Part shown: piece by piece, positions 28,405 to 38,401 of the stretch | Numbering within the stretch: position 1 is the first letter of the stretch | How the letters are laid out: each line of letters begins with the position of its first letter | Source of the DNA: Pseudomonas sp. 7P_10.2_Bac1 | GTDB lineage: Bacteria; Pseudomonadota; Gammaproteobacteria; Pseudomonadales; Pseudomonadaceae | Reading direction: 5' to 3' | DNA length: 64,000 bases | Assembly (NCBI RefSeq): GCF_025465935.1 | Contig: NZ_JANLNV010000090.1 | Location: 62,001 to 126,000 of the forward strand | The notes under the pieces: generated by a model | The model's database searches: none | Seen by the model: only the letters and a program-made list of their open reading frames with translations | What the model was told of the DNA's origin: nothing | Position numbers and translations under genes: made by a program

Positions 28405-28868
28405 TAACGGATTTAATCTCAATAAATATAAAACACCAACTTCAAACCATCAAATTTACCACCATTCCGGTCGCGCTCGCCAATGCCGATAACGATCGGA
28501 ATTTTCTATTTATGAATAGTAAGCCGACATAAAAAAATTATTTACCCATAAGATAAAAACATATTTATCCAAATTTTCACTCTTTGAGAGCACATAAGTA
28601 GATAGCAAGGAATATAAATAGTATACATTCACTAATAAACCATCAACTGCTTACCCGCCTTCACTTACAATTCTCTAAACTGCAGAGCATAGATCAAGAT
28701 GCGATTTTCGATATCCATCCAGTAAAAATATAATTCTTCTTATCAAAATTAAACTGCATTAGACAAAGGTTTATCTATCAATTGCCTATAATATAAAATC
28801 ATGATAATGTCAGCTTCTTTAAAAATGCGGGATCTTCCCCGCCTCATCGTCTAGTAGAGATAGTCAAC
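28405..28868 (+). other. 464-bp AT-rich gap
   Basis: No gene is supported. The only structure seen is a small GCGGG/CCCGC hairpin at 28827-28842 just before the next gene, too short to be called a terminator. The stretch probably carries a promoter for the polymerase gene, but several AT-rich candidates are equally likely. Confidence 0.4.
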
Positions 28869-30329
28869 GTGGTTTCGAATTTTAGGCTAAATCTTATATT
28901 GCTTCTTGCGACTCTGGTTATTGTAGGGCAATCTTTATTTTCACTTATATCCCCAAATTTTCCCGGATATGTACAGCGTTCAGTAAGCGCGCTGACTATA
29001 ATATCACTAGTATATTTTTTAATCCTCACGATTGGCGCATTATCAAATAAGAAATATTTATTTTTTTTGCTTCCGCTAATTGCAATGACAGTCCCCAACA
29101 CGATTAATGATTTATTTCCTAGTAACATTATGGGACCAACTTGGGAGACCAATAGTTCTGATTTCGCTTTTTTTACACACATCGATATTTTCTGCTTAAT
29201 TATTTTATGCAGATACTATCGTGACTTAAACCTCAAAGCTATAAAACTCCCTTTAGTTCTACTGTCAGCCCTAATCGCATACTATATTTTCCACATAATT
29301 AGCTATTTAAATAACTCAACAATTTTGGGAGGTTTTTTAATTGGGTTATATCAACTAAGATATTTTATCTATTGCATTTTTCTTTCCTCTTTATTCAAAG
29401 AGACTAAGTTTTTTCGTTACTTTTTTTGGGGAGTTTGTCTATCAGCTATCTTGTTGCTTATTGAATCTTTGGTCACAACCACATTACGTGGCGGAGGAAT
29501 AATAGACAGACTTAGTAGCGGCAACTTTGGTACCAACGTATACGGAAACTTCCTTGCAGGAATTATATTATTTATAGGTACTGGAACAAAACTGATGGTT
29601 CAAAAAAGGCTGCATCGCCTAGCATGCTATGCCCTATGCGTAGCATTGATATGTGCACTGTGGCTTACTGGAACTCGAAGTGCTTTGGCAGCTGCAATCA
29701 CTTCGCAAATTATTATCTTCATGATGTTATCTAAGGGATCTAAAGCTAAACGGTCTCTTACTTACACAGCATGCGTAATCGCACTTCTAGTATTTTCTTT
29801 CTTCGCATATATGTATGGGACTAAGCTCGCAGCCACAGGTGTTTTTTCTGGAGACTACTCATATGATGGCGATGCAAGCTCGATCAACACTAGACTAATT
29901 CTTTGGGGAATCACTCTAAAAATGATAGCTGACAACTATTTATTTGGAGTTGGCAATATGGTCTGGAATTTCTTAAAATACAACTACGAATCCCCTTTCG
30001 CAGTCTTACTTGACCCGCACTCAGACTACCTAAACTATCTGGTAAGTTATGGCATTTTCATCGGCATCGGACTAATAACATACATCTATATTTATCCACT
30101 ATCTCGATTCAAAAAAGTGCGCATCTTGTATTATGAGAACATTTATTCTGCAAAATGCTTTTTCATTTTCTTGGCATTTATGCTGCCAATTTTAATCAGT
30201 TCATTTTCAAATTCAAACACTGCTAAACATCAGGTCTTTTTTATCTTTTGTTTCATATCAATGTGCTGTATACGATTCTGTCGAGATGCTACAATCAACC
30301 CCGTGCCACAAACTGTACACTCATCTTAG
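28869..30329 (+). CDS. wzy: O-antigen/capsule polymerase (Wzy-like)
   Basis: A 486-residue membrane protein with about 12 hydrophobic helices and a large periplasmic loop, the usual form of Wzy/WaaL-family proteins. The segments WLTGTRSALAAAITSQ and DPHSDYLNYLVSYGIFIGIGL are the family's conserved Arg and His regions. With the flippase and co-polymerase, this completes a Wzx/Wzy-dependent pathway. A ligase role is possible but less likely in a capsule locus. The start is GTG at 28869. Confidence 0.85.
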   Translation: MVSNFRLNLILLLATLVIVGQSLFSLISPNFPGYVQRSVSALTIISLVYFLILTIGALSNKKYLFFLLPLIAMTVPNTINDLFPSNIMGPTWETNSSDFAFFTHIDIFCLIILCRYYRDLNLKAIKLPLVLLSALIAYYIFHIISYLNNSTILGGFLIGLYQLRYFIYCIFLSSLFKETKFFRYFFWGVCLSAILLLIESLVTTTLRGGGIIDRLSSGNFGTNVYGNFLAGIILFIGTGTKLMVQKRLHRLACYALCVALICALWLTGTRSALAAAITSQIIIFMMLSKGSKAKRSLTYTACVIALLVFSFFAYMYGTKLAATGVFSGDYSYDGDASSINTRLILWGITLKMIADNYLFGVGNMVWNFLKYNYESPFAVLLDPHSDYLNYLVSYGIFIGIGLITYIYIYPLSRFKKVRILYYENIYSAKCFFIFLAFMLPILISSFSNSNTAKHQVFFIFCFISMCCIRFCRDATINPVPQTVHSS

Positions 30330-30353
30330 ACCACTAACTATTAATCTTCTAAA

Positions 30354-30383
30354 CTAGGACTATAAATCAATCTATAGTCCTAG
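30354..30383. terminator. Bidirectional terminator between converging genes
   Basis: A perfect 11-bp inverted repeat, CTAGGACTATA (30354-30364) and TATAGTCCTAG (30373-30383), sits between the ends of the polymerase gene (+) and the beta-helix gene (-), with short T/A runs on both sides. Confidence 0.7.
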
Positions 30384-30433
30384 ACTTTAAAATCAAAAAA
30401 TAATACAACTGTATTTTTATCATGGCTTTACTC

Positions 30434-32443
30434 TTACAAAATTGCATAACGATAACTCGCATCCGAATTGGCAATCGATAATAACTTGACAGTAAAACTC
30501 ACACCTATATCAAAATTCTCTATGAAAGGAACTCCCAATCTTAATGCAGCCATATTGGCTGGTGTTAAAACTATTCTGTTCGGATCCATCAAGTTCCCAT
30601 TAAACACCTGAAGTATATCTGTCCCCGCCAATATTGTTAAAGTTCCACTGGTAGGATCATCACTAAATTTTGCATTTTCGTAGCGTATTATTCCGTCCAA
30701 TGCCGTTCGAATATTTCCTAGCGCATGTCCTTTTACTGTTCCACCTGACACAATTAGAACACTTGAAGCTGAACTTTGAACACCATATGCAAAACCATTT
30801 AAAACCCTACCGTAAACTATAGCTTCTGATTCGGTATCCAATGTAATTTCTGCTGTAAACCCTCCATTACATCCATTCCCCATAATTAATGAGCCGACAG
30901 AAACTATTATGCTTGCACCATTACGCCCATAAATTCCACTGGCTTTAGACCCCGATATTCGCGCATCAATATCGTAATGTCCCTTGCCATCAATTAGAAG
31001 TCCGTTCCCTGATGCATCCTCGCTTACAAGAAATAGTTTAGCGTCGGGCGAGTCAATTAATCTAATATTACTATCACCACATCTCCGGACGACCCAATTG
31101 CTCCCTTGTATGCCTGGACTGGATGTAACATTAATCCCCCAACTCTCATTATTCTCAGCTACAACATCAGATGCAATTGCACCAATAGAATTAGAACTTA
31201 TAGGTGATGAATGACCAAAATTTACACCTGCAAAGCCTGCCGCTGCTCCTGAAGCGTAAATACCACGTGCAATCCAGCCCGGTCCATTCAACGAAATACC
31301 TGAATAGCCTGAACCAATTGAACTGATTGAATCAAACCTCCAACCGGGCTGATCTCCCGATAAGCCTGAACCTGAATTATTATTGGCAAGGAAGTTTTGT
31401 ATTCTCCCTCGTCCTCCTGTAATAAACAATCCAGTACCAATATTGTTATTAACCCTAATATCCTGACAATCTATAAAAATTGAACGCTCAAGTAAAATCG
31501 CACCGCGTATCCCCTCTTCTTGAATTTCTCCGTTGCATGTGTTGTCCACCCTAATATTTTTTAGTTCCCCTTCACAGCCTATGAGCCTTAATCCACTAAA
31601 TCGCTGCTCTGGAAACCTATTATCAAGATTATCAGTCTGTGCCTGGCCATCAAAATTCACACCTCGGATATTCAAACCGAAATTCCCTTCTGCAGGATTT
31701 AAGTTTGACCACATGTCATGTGGGGTAATATTTCCTGTAGCACGTTTTATCCATGCTCCTCCTAAATCACACATAAAATTACTGGGTATTTTAATACCCT
31801 CTTCTGATACATCTATGACATATAATGCTGCTTTGTTGCGAAGCAGGATATTATTTTCAGCACAAAAAAATATCGCCGCCTGCATAGTATTTCTTGTGTT
31901 AAGAGGTGTATCCGTCAATCCAAAATATTCTATGGTTAAATAGTACTCTTGTTGCTTCAAGTAATCACGCAATAGACGACCATCCATTCCAACAATACCA
32001 GCTCCTAATTGTGGATCAGTAAGACTTCCAACATCCTGTCTAAGAGAGTCATCGCCAATCAGATTTAATCTTAATTTATCAGCCTCCCAAGTTGTAGTTG
32101 TGAATGGTAAAAATTGACTTTTAGCGCGATACTCATCTTTTAGATAAGTAATGGTCTGAGATGTACGAACCAACTCAATTCCTGGTTCATAGGTAATAGG
32201 TGCTTCATAACTACTATGAGCATATATCTTAACCTGTCCTTTGTTTCTAACTATCATTCTTGATTCAAAGCTTCCTACTACATTCTCAATAATATTTATA
32301 CGCGATCCATTTCGACCAATACATGCAACCAACAACTTGTCATTTAATGCCTCTAAGCGCTGCAATTTACCCCTAGTATATTTAAGAAATTTACCACTGC
32401 AATAATTACTCTTTTTTTTACGCTTCATGACTATATCACTCAA
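30434..32443 (-). CDS. Right-handed beta-helix protein with tailspike-like N-terminus
   Basis: A 669-residue protein. The N-terminal part (about 1-165) has no signal peptide. It ends in GAGIVGMDGRLLRDYLKQQ, followed by FGLTDTPLNTRNTMQAAIFFCAENN. This layout is typical of phage tailspikes, where a head-binding/neck region is followed by a 'GA VGDG..D.T..MQAA' beta-helix entry. Residues about 170-600 form a repetitive parallel beta-helix (many Asn/Gly/Ser ladders) that is about 60% identical by eye to the neighbouring 483-residue protein. Such helices usually carry lyase or glycosidase sites. A role in cleaving the locus's own polymer is inference. AT-rich gene. Confidence 0.7.
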   Translation of the reverse strand: MSDIVMKRKKKSNYCSGKFLKYTRGKLQRLEALNDKLLVACIGRNGSRINIIENVVGSFESRMIVRNKGQVKIYAHSSYEAPITYEPGIELVRTSQTITYLKDEYRAKSQFLPFTTTTWEADKLRLNLIGDDSLRQDVGSLTDPQLGAGIVGMDGRLLRDYLKQQEYYLTIEYFGLTDTPLNTRNTMQAAIFFCAENNILLRNKAALYVIDVSEEGIKIPSNFMCDLGGAWIKRATGNITPHDMWSNLNPAEGNFGLNIRGVNFDGQAQTDNLDNRFPEQRFSGLRLIGCEGELKNIRVDNTCNGEIQEEGIRGAILLERSIFIDCQDIRVNNNIGTGLFITGGRGRIQNFLANNNSGSGLSGDQPGWRFDSISSIGSGYSGISLNGPGWIARGIYASGAAAGFAGVNFGHSSPISSNSIGAIASDVVAENNESWGINVTSSPGIQGSNWVVRRCGDSNIRLIDSPDAKLFLVSEDASGNGLLIDGKGHYDIDARISGSKASGIYGRNGASIIVSVGSLIMGNGCNGGFTAEITLDTESEAIVYGRVLNGFAYGVQSSASSVLIVSGGTVKGHALGNIRTALDGIIRYENAKFSDDPTSGTLTILAGTDILQVFNGNLMDPNRIVLTPANMAALRLGVPFIENFDIGVSFTVKLLSIANSDASYRYAIL

Positions 32444-32552
32444 AGTTATTTACTTCGAATTCGACAAGCTACAAGAATTTAAAATTTTTCTTCATACTCG
32501 CATCTAAATATTTCAGATATTCGAACATACTTGCATCATTTATAAAAATCAG

Positions 32553-34004
32553 TCACTTCCTACTGCCCTCATAACGCACTACCCCTCCTGTAGTTTCGCG
32601 CATATTACCTAGAGCATTATTTTCTACTACCCCGCCAGAAATTATTACAACACTTGAATCGGTACTTTGCACACCGTAAGCCATTCCATTTATAACCTTT
32701 CCTGCTACCGATGCTTTGGATTTGGTATCTAATGTTATCTCAGCGACAAGACCTCCATTGGTTCCATTCCTATCTATTATGGAATCTGGAGAAATCGCTA
32801 TATCTGCACCATTTCGTCCGTATATACCACTCGCTTTAGATCCTGAAATATTTGCACTTATTTCATAATGCCCAGCTCCAATTATCAACAGGCCATTAGC
32901 ACCCGCGTTTTCACTCTTCAGTGTTATTTTTGCTCCTGGCGACATTATCAATCTAATATTGTTGTCACCAGAATTACGTGCTAGCCAATTAGCTCCTTGT
33001 ATACCTGGGCTTGATGTTACATTTATACCCCAACCTTCGTTGTTTTCTGCAACAACGTTAGAGGCCACCCCTCCTACAGCATTGGAGGTTATAGGCAAAG
33101 CATGACCGAAGTTTACACCAGCATATCCCACAGCGGCTTTAGCACCATAAACATCGTTTGCAACCCATCCTGCCCCATTCAATGATATGCCTGAATATCC
33201 CGATCCAATTGAACTTAATGACTCAAAAACCCATCCTGGCTGTATACCGGACAAACCTGACCCTGCATTATTATTTGATTTAAAATTAGTTAACTTACCT
33301 TTCCCGCCCACAATAAAAAGTCCTGTCCCTATATTGTTATCTGCCTGTAATTCATAGCAATCCATAAAGACTGAGTTTTCTAGAACTATTCCACCTCGTG
33401 TACCCTCAGCTTGAATTTCGCCATTACATGTATCATCCACCTGTACACTTATGAGTTGCCCTTCACATTTTATTAATCTAAGACCACAAAATCTATGCTC
33501 TGGGTACTTATTACTTAACTCATCCTTTGCTGCCTGCCCATCGAACTTTACACCACAAATTATTATTCCTGCATTACCATTTACTTGATCCGAGTTAGCC
33601 CACATATCATGTGGAGTTTTATTCCCAATCGCACGTTTTATCCAGGCCCCACCGAAATCACACATAAAATTATTCGGTATTTCTATTCCGCAATCTGAAG
33701 TATCGATTGTATATATCATTGATTTATTACGTAAAACAACTCTCTTGGCAGCGCAATAATTAATTGCCTTTTGCATTGTCATCTTTGTATTTTTCGGGGT
33801 ATCCACAAGGCCGAAATCCTCAACGAATAATGATTTTTTTTTATAATTTTGTTTCTTCAACTCGAGCAAGCTATCAATACGCAGCTGTGTATTCATACCT
33901 ATTTCATTATCACTAGCTTCAGAATAGGCAATAGGTACTGTAAGTGATGCGAAGCCGATGGCACTGAATTTCAATAATTGACGGCGAGTAACCATTACTG
34001 CCAA
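32553..34004 (-). CDS. Tat-exported right-handed beta-helix protein, paralogue of neighbour
   Basis: A 483-residue protein. The N-terminus has a twin-arginine signal (TRRQLLKFSAIGFASL), so it should fold in the cytoplasm and be exported to the periplasm. It lacks the tailspike-like N-terminal region of the 669-residue paralogue and joins the shared beta-helix at FGLVDTPKNTKMTMQKA. Identity continues to the C-terminus (YGRNGA, YGVQSTDSSVVIISGG, RYE). Periplasmic polysaccharide lyases in capsule loci (for example AlgL) clear stray polymer, a plausible but unproven role. It is probably co-transcribed with the other copy, 109 bases apart. Confidence 0.75.
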   Translation of the reverse strand: MAVMVTRRQLLKFSAIGFASLTVPIAYSEASDNEIGMNTQLRIDSLLELKKQNYKKKSLFVEDFGLVDTPKNTKMTMQKAINYCAAKRVVLRNKSMIYTIDTSDCGIEIPNNFMCDFGGAWIKRAIGNKTPHDMWANSDQVNGNAGIIICGVKFDGQAAKDELSNKYPEHRFCGLRLIKCEGQLISVQVDDTCNGEIQAEGTRGGIVLENSVFMDCYELQADNNIGTGLFIVGGKGKLTNFKSNNNAGSGLSGIQPGWVFESLSSIGSGYSGISLNGAGWVANDVYGAKAAVGYAGVNFGHALPITSNAVGGVASNVVAENNEGWGINVTSSPGIQGANWLARNSGDNNIRLIMSPGAKITLKSENAGANGLLIIGAGHYEISANISGSKASGIYGRNGADIAISPDSIIDRNGTNGGLVAEITLDTKSKASVAGKVINGMAYGVQSTDSSVVIISGGVVENNALGNMRETTGGVVRYEGSRK

Positions 34005-34706
34005 ACCTCATAAAAACCATGACAACCGCCATTATAGCGATGACAATTAACAGATAGGTAATGGCCATGGGTGACTATTAAAAGGATGAATAAATTTTCA
34101 TGATCATCCGATCACTCCAAATGCATAGCTCTGCAGCAGTTATCCAGACCTAGGGTTAAGCTTGGCGCATCCTGCACCTACCCCACATAAACCGCTTTTT
34201 GAAACCACAGAACGATCTGTTAAACACTTGGAAAGCCAGTGCACATTGGTGCCCGGGGCATCTTTGAGCTGTATTCCCGGCGCCTCATTTACTCGCAGCT
34301 GCTGTTCGCATTTTCAACGGACAGACGGGCTGCAAGAATGGCATTGAAGTCACGCGCCTTAGATAAGGTGTATACGCAAGTCTTGAATCGCACCTCCCCG
34401 ATTATCTTTTTTCCGATGAACGGGTAAGACATACACCTCGTAATGCGAAGGAATTTTCCCAAGACCACCTTCATACTTTTCCCTCAGTCGCGCCCGCCTT
34501 TCTTGCGTTTCGTTCAGCAAAAAGCCCCGCAGACATCGATCTACGGGGCTTTGAGTAGATGAGCTTATTTGCTCTCAGGGCGGCCTAAGCGATCGTGACG
34601 CTTGACGGTCGGCTCCGAATGAGTCGATGGGTGTGTAGGTCAAGGCAATTCAAAAACTCCGTATGTGTTCCACTCAGCGTGGTCGAACACCCAAAGCCCG
34701 AATGTG
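34005..34706. other. 700-bp gap without a supportable gene
   Basis: Only short, unconvincing open frames are present. The first 100 bases should hold the promoter of the beta-helix genes (minus strand). A strong hairpin at 34521-34552 is listed separately. Confidence 0.45.
34521..34552. terminator. Terminator-type hairpin, near-copy of the tRNA-Cys terminator
   Basis: AAAGCCCCG (34521-34529) pairs with CGGGGCTTT (34544-34552); A/T runs on both sides suit termination in either direction. The whole hairpin, including the loop, is almost identical to the one after tRNA-Cys at 46648-46679. Confidence 0.7.
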
Positions 34707-35609
34707 TCACCCCCACACAATCCTGTTCCGCCCCGTATTTTTCGCCTCATACAGCGCGCGATCAGCTCGCTTGAGCGTGTCTTCATACGAACTGTCTTCC
34801 GCCAGCATGGTGGTGATGCCAATGCTCGCGGTGACAACTGTATTGCCGACCGAAAACAGATCGAGCTCTTGCTTGAAGCAACCATGCAATCGTTCGGCAA
34901 ACTGTATGGCTTGTTCACGTCCGGTATTGGGCAGGGCCACGACAAATTCATCCCCACCAAAACGGCAGGCCGTGTCGTTTTGGCGCAGCGCGGTACGGCA
35001 GATGTTGGCCGCTGCCTGGATCATCTGGTCTCCCACATGGTGCCCTTGGGTGTCGTTGATTAGTTTGAGGTTGTCCAGGTCAAACATGCAGACCGACGTC
35101 GGCGATGAATATCGCATTAATGATTGGTGGTGCAGCGTAAGGTCGTGTTCAAGCCTTCTTCGGTTGTAAAGGCCGGTCAGTTGGTCGGTATCGCTCAGTT
35201 CTCTGAGTTTGACTTCGAGGTAATGACGCTCTGAGATGTTACTTGCGACCCAGAGTACGACGTCTTCTTCGTCCACTTGAAAACTCAGGGCCTGGATGCG
35301 GCCTTCGAACCATATGGCATCTTTCGGGCCTTCATCGGGTAGGCCTTTTACGTCCCGATTACTGAGTTCGTATTCTTCGACCAGTAGTTTCTGGGTATCT
35401 AATGCCTGGGCAATTTTTGCGAGAAACCAGTTTGCCTTCTCTGTACTTATCAAGTCTGAAAGGTACAACCCAATAAGGCCTTTGCCATCGTGGTAATAAC
35501 GAGTGTCTCGCCCACCAAATATTTCGACGTACTTCCCGCTACGGGACAAGATAAAAGCTGGGTCGGGTAGTGCATCAAGAATTAAAGCCATCTGTTTAAA
35601 GTCAATCAT
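34707..35609 (-). CDS. PAS-domain diguanylate cyclase
   Basis: A 300-residue cytoplasmic protein. An N-terminal PAS domain (about 5-125; MALILDALPDPAFILSRSGKYVEIFGG) is followed by a GGDEF domain (about 130-300). The GGDEF motif is intact (CRFGGDEFVVALPN, near residue 217), with DTDQLTGLYNRR at the domain start, so it should make c-di-GMP. No RXXD inhibitory site is obvious five residues upstream. The PAS ligand is unknown. It lies alone, facing the polysaccharide locus. Confidence 0.92.
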   Translation of the reverse strand: MIDFKQMALILDALPDPAFILSRSGKYVEIFGGRDTRYYHDGKGLIGLYLSDLISTEKANWFLAKIAQALDTQKLLVEEYELSNRDVKGLPDEGPKDAIWFEGRIQALSFQVDEEDVVLWVASNISERHYLEVKLRELSDTDQLTGLYNRRRLEHDLTLHHQSLMRYSSPTSVCMFDLDNLKLINDTQGHHVGDQMIQAAANICRTALRQNDTACRFGGDEFVVALPNTGREQAIQFAERLHGCFKQELDLFSVGNTVVTASIGITTMLAEDSSYEDTLKRADRALYEAKNTGRNRIVWG

Positions 35610-35918
35610 GGCGCGAATTGTCTCAGCCGCTTGACGTGTGGCGGCTTGTCGTTTGAAAGCAGCAAACTTTTGTTATTTTCGGCGCTATGGGCTGCGGCGT
35701 AAAAACGGCATTTTGTTACTGCCAACAAGGTACTTGGCTTCAATGCAGTACCACCGCATAGAGGTCGCTTGGCAATCCATCGCAACCTCATGCTTAGGCA
35801 GCGACTACAGGGTGCTTGCAACACTACAACGAGATAAGGCCAGCGCTATCAATGCGATGATACTATTGCGCCAGCACCTGTTGAATGCATGTTTTGCCTA
35901 TACGTTAGTCGCAGACGA
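35610..35918. other. 309-bp gap
   Basis: Open frames here have no family resemblance and no ribosome binding sites. I see nothing beyond the probable promoter of the diguanylate cyclase. Confidence 0.4.
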
Positions 35919-37904
35919 TTACTCGGGGCTGGGCTGGCAGGCTTTGCGCCATGTGTATTGCAGCTGCAAGATCGCCGCTTTGGCCATCTCTTGTTCCACT
36001 AACCTCGCGGGTTGCTCAAGCACGCTGAGCAACGCCTGGCTAGGTTTATCCATGACCGAGAGGGCTTGCTCGCTTGGCCCGCCCTGTCTGAACGCATTTG
36101 CCAGGCTTTGCAAATAGCGATCGCGTGCAGCCGCCAAGGCACCTTGGCTGTTGGTCAAGCATGCCCGTAGTTCCAGGAGTTCGTCGCCAAGGTCCAGCCC
36201 CAGCAAGCCGCGTGACCAGTGGTGGCGCCCGGTGGCATAGGTTGCGGTGTAACGTGAAAGGCGAATCAAGCGGTCTGCCATACGTCCACCAAACCAGCTT
36301 TCGGCTTGCTCAAGCGGGCGCACAGTCAATTGCGCCAGGTCGAACAGCAGCGCCTTGTACATACGCCGATAGTGGCGCTCACCGGGGTTCAGTTGGATGA
36401 GGCGAAACACCAGTACTGCGATGCCGCTGCCCATCAAGGTGGCAATTGCACTGTTCACAAAGGCGGCGAAGTCATAGGTCATCAGGTTACTGGGCCCGAT
36501 GTTGTTCACAAAAAAGATGCAAAACGCCGAGGCCGTTGCTGCCAGCTTTGCTCGGCTCATGCATAACGAAGCCAGGAACAACGGCACACCCAGGCACAGG
36601 GCAAGCATGGCGAAGCTATCAAAGCCGGGGAGCAAGGCAAAGTGCACAACAGCGGCTACGGGGACAGAGATAAAGATCCCTTTTAAAAAGTTCAGGCTGG
36701 ATTCAGAAGGGTTTTCTCTCGCAGCAAACAGGCTCAAGACCACCCCGCATATGGAGATGGCACCCAGGCCAGATGGCCAGGCCGTGTACATCCAGAATGC
36801 AGCGACAGCCAAAAACGCTACGGCGCAGCGCAAGCCCGCAAGCAGGCCTTGCTCAATGTCCTTGTGCCAGGACAAGGCGCCCGGCGCACCTGGCGGCACT
36901 CTCCCCTGCTCGAGGGCTTGCAGGGTGAGCGCGCTCTGATCGATCAGTCGCAAGAGCTGAGCCAATTCCATCAGGCAATAATGTGCCTCTTGGCTCAATG
37001 CGTGATCTTCCAGGGCCAATGCGATTTTTTGCGACAGCGCGGGTAAGTCTTGATGCCGTACTTGTTGCAGCGCCGCAGCAACTTCTTCTATCAACGGCAG
37101 TACACGCTCAGACTCATCGAGCATCAAACGCTGACGCGCAACGGCCCTGGCCGTACGCAACACGCTGAGCAGATCGCGACTGAGTACGCGCAAGGCTTGC
37201 GAGCGCCGACGCCCCACGGGGCCTTCAAACCTAGCGCTCGCATGCTGATTGTCGACCGCTACCAGTCGCCCCAAGGCCTCTAGCAACCCTTTGCGCTCAT
37301 CGGTGCCCTGCAACTCTGCTGCGGCTGCTTGAAGCCCCGCCAGCCAGGCCGCTCGCCCTTGAGCCGAAAGCGCCTGCTCGGCGTGACGCGGCCATAGGAC
37401 GGTACTCGCCACAGATGCACAAATGATCCCCAGACTGATCTCGATACACCGGGCCGTGGCATGATCAAACACCGAGAGCGGGTCCGAGACAGCCGGCAGC
37501 GCAATGATCGCGGTGGTATAGCCGGCCAGTACAAATCCATAAGAAGCGTGGTTGCGCAACAATGAGGCGCCTGTGGTGCACATCGCCAACCACGTTGCCA
37601 TGGATATCAGGAACAGCAATGGCGACTGGCCAAACACTGCGATTAGCGCAACTGAAGACACGCCTCCCACCAGCGTCCCCACCAATCGGTAGGCCCCCTT
37701 GCCCAATACCATCCCACTGGTGAACTGGCCAACAATGAACACCGTCGTCAGCGCCCATTGCGGCTGTTCCAGATCGAAGATAAAGGCCAGATACAACGCC
37801 ACTCCACCGGCGATCATGTTACGCAGCGCAAACAACAGATCATTGCGCGAAGGGACGAGAATTGCCTGCCAAAAATCTGATAACTGAATGGAAAGTGCCT
37901 TCAT
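35919..37904 (-). CDS. FUSC-family inner-membrane protein (AaeB/YccS-like)
   Basis: A 661-residue protein with two sets of about five to six membrane helices: residues about 25-170 (ALRNMIAGGVALYLAFIFDLEQPQWALTTVFIVGQ) and about 345-490 (GLRCAVAFLAVAAFWMYTAWPSG). A soluble helical region lies between and after them. This is the fusaric acid resistance/AaeB exporter architecture, which effluxes aromatic acids with a membrane-fusion partner. No HlyD-like partner or LysR regulator is adjacent, so the substrate is unknown. Confidence 0.88.
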   Translation of the reverse strand: MKALSIQLSDFWQAILVPSRNDLLFALRNMIAGGVALYLAFIFDLEQPQWALTTVFIVGQFTSGMVLGKGAYRLVGTLVGGVSSVALIAVFGQSPLLFLISMATWLAMCTTGASLLRNHASYGFVLAGYTTAIIALPAVSDPLSVFDHATARCIEISLGIICASVASTVLWPRHAEQALSAQGRAAWLAGLQAAAAELQGTDERKGLLEALGRLVAVDNQHASARFEGPVGRRRSQALRVLSRDLLSVLRTARAVARQRLMLDESERVLPLIEEVAAALQQVRHQDLPALSQKIALALEDHALSQEAHYCLMELAQLLRLIDQSALTLQALEQGRVPPGAPGALSWHKDIEQGLLAGLRCAVAFLAVAAFWMYTAWPSGLGAISICGVVLSLFAARENPSESSLNFLKGIFISVPVAAVVHFALLPGFDSFAMLALCLGVPLFLASLCMSRAKLAATASAFCIFFVNNIGPSNLMTYDFAAFVNSAIATLMGSGIAVLVFRLIQLNPGERHYRRMYKALLFDLAQLTVRPLEQAESWFGGRMADRLIRLSRYTATYATGRHHWSRGLLGLDLGDELLELRACLTNSQGALAAARDRYLQSLANAFRQGGPSEQALSVMDKPSQALLSVLEQPARLVEQEMAKAAILQLQYTWRKACQPSPE

Positions 37905-38029
37905 GACGACTCTATAGATAGCCTGCTAATGATTAGGATGGTATCTATCTCCGTTAGAAAAGCCAATTCTGATCTTAAGCCCAATGCCACCTGATACCTG
38001 GCCCTGACAGCTTAGACCAGAGCCGCTAG

Positions 38030-38283
38030 TCAGCATCGGGTGTTGCCCAAGCGCTGGGCGAGTGAGCCGGTGTCGTATTTGCTCAGGTAGTGATTGCCGC
38101 CCAATTCGCGCACGTATCGCAGTGGCCAGATTCATGGCCGATCTGGGCGATAAACGCGGCAGTACGCTGGGGGCCAATGATCTGATAGCGAATCATGGCG
38201 GTGTTGATGACGGGTACAAAAACGCCGGCGAGTGGGCCGGCGTTTGGGAGGATCTGCAGGAGCTGCTTTTCGCTAATCGACAT
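38030..38283 (-). pseudogene. GH19-type phage endolysin, frameshifted and truncated
   Basis: The start at 38283 (MSISEKQLLQILPNAGPLAGVFVPVINTAM, GGAG upstream) runs to FIAQIGHESGH, a typical lysozyme/chitinase-like endolysin N-terminus with the catalytic Glu. One base later, the reading continues in another frame as RYVRELGGNHYLSKYDTGSLAQRLGNT. It then loses similarity near 38030. A single indel plus a 3' deletion therefore inactivates it. It is the lysis end of the decayed P2-like tail module on this strand. Confidence 0.75.
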
Positions 38284-38401
38284 GCTTTTCTCCAATAAAA
38301 AAACCGCACAAGGCGGGCCAGTTGGTGGTTTATGTATTGATCGGTCAATCGCCTGTATGCAGACAACCCCCGATAGTCGGTGGATGATTCCTCTGTATGC
38401 A

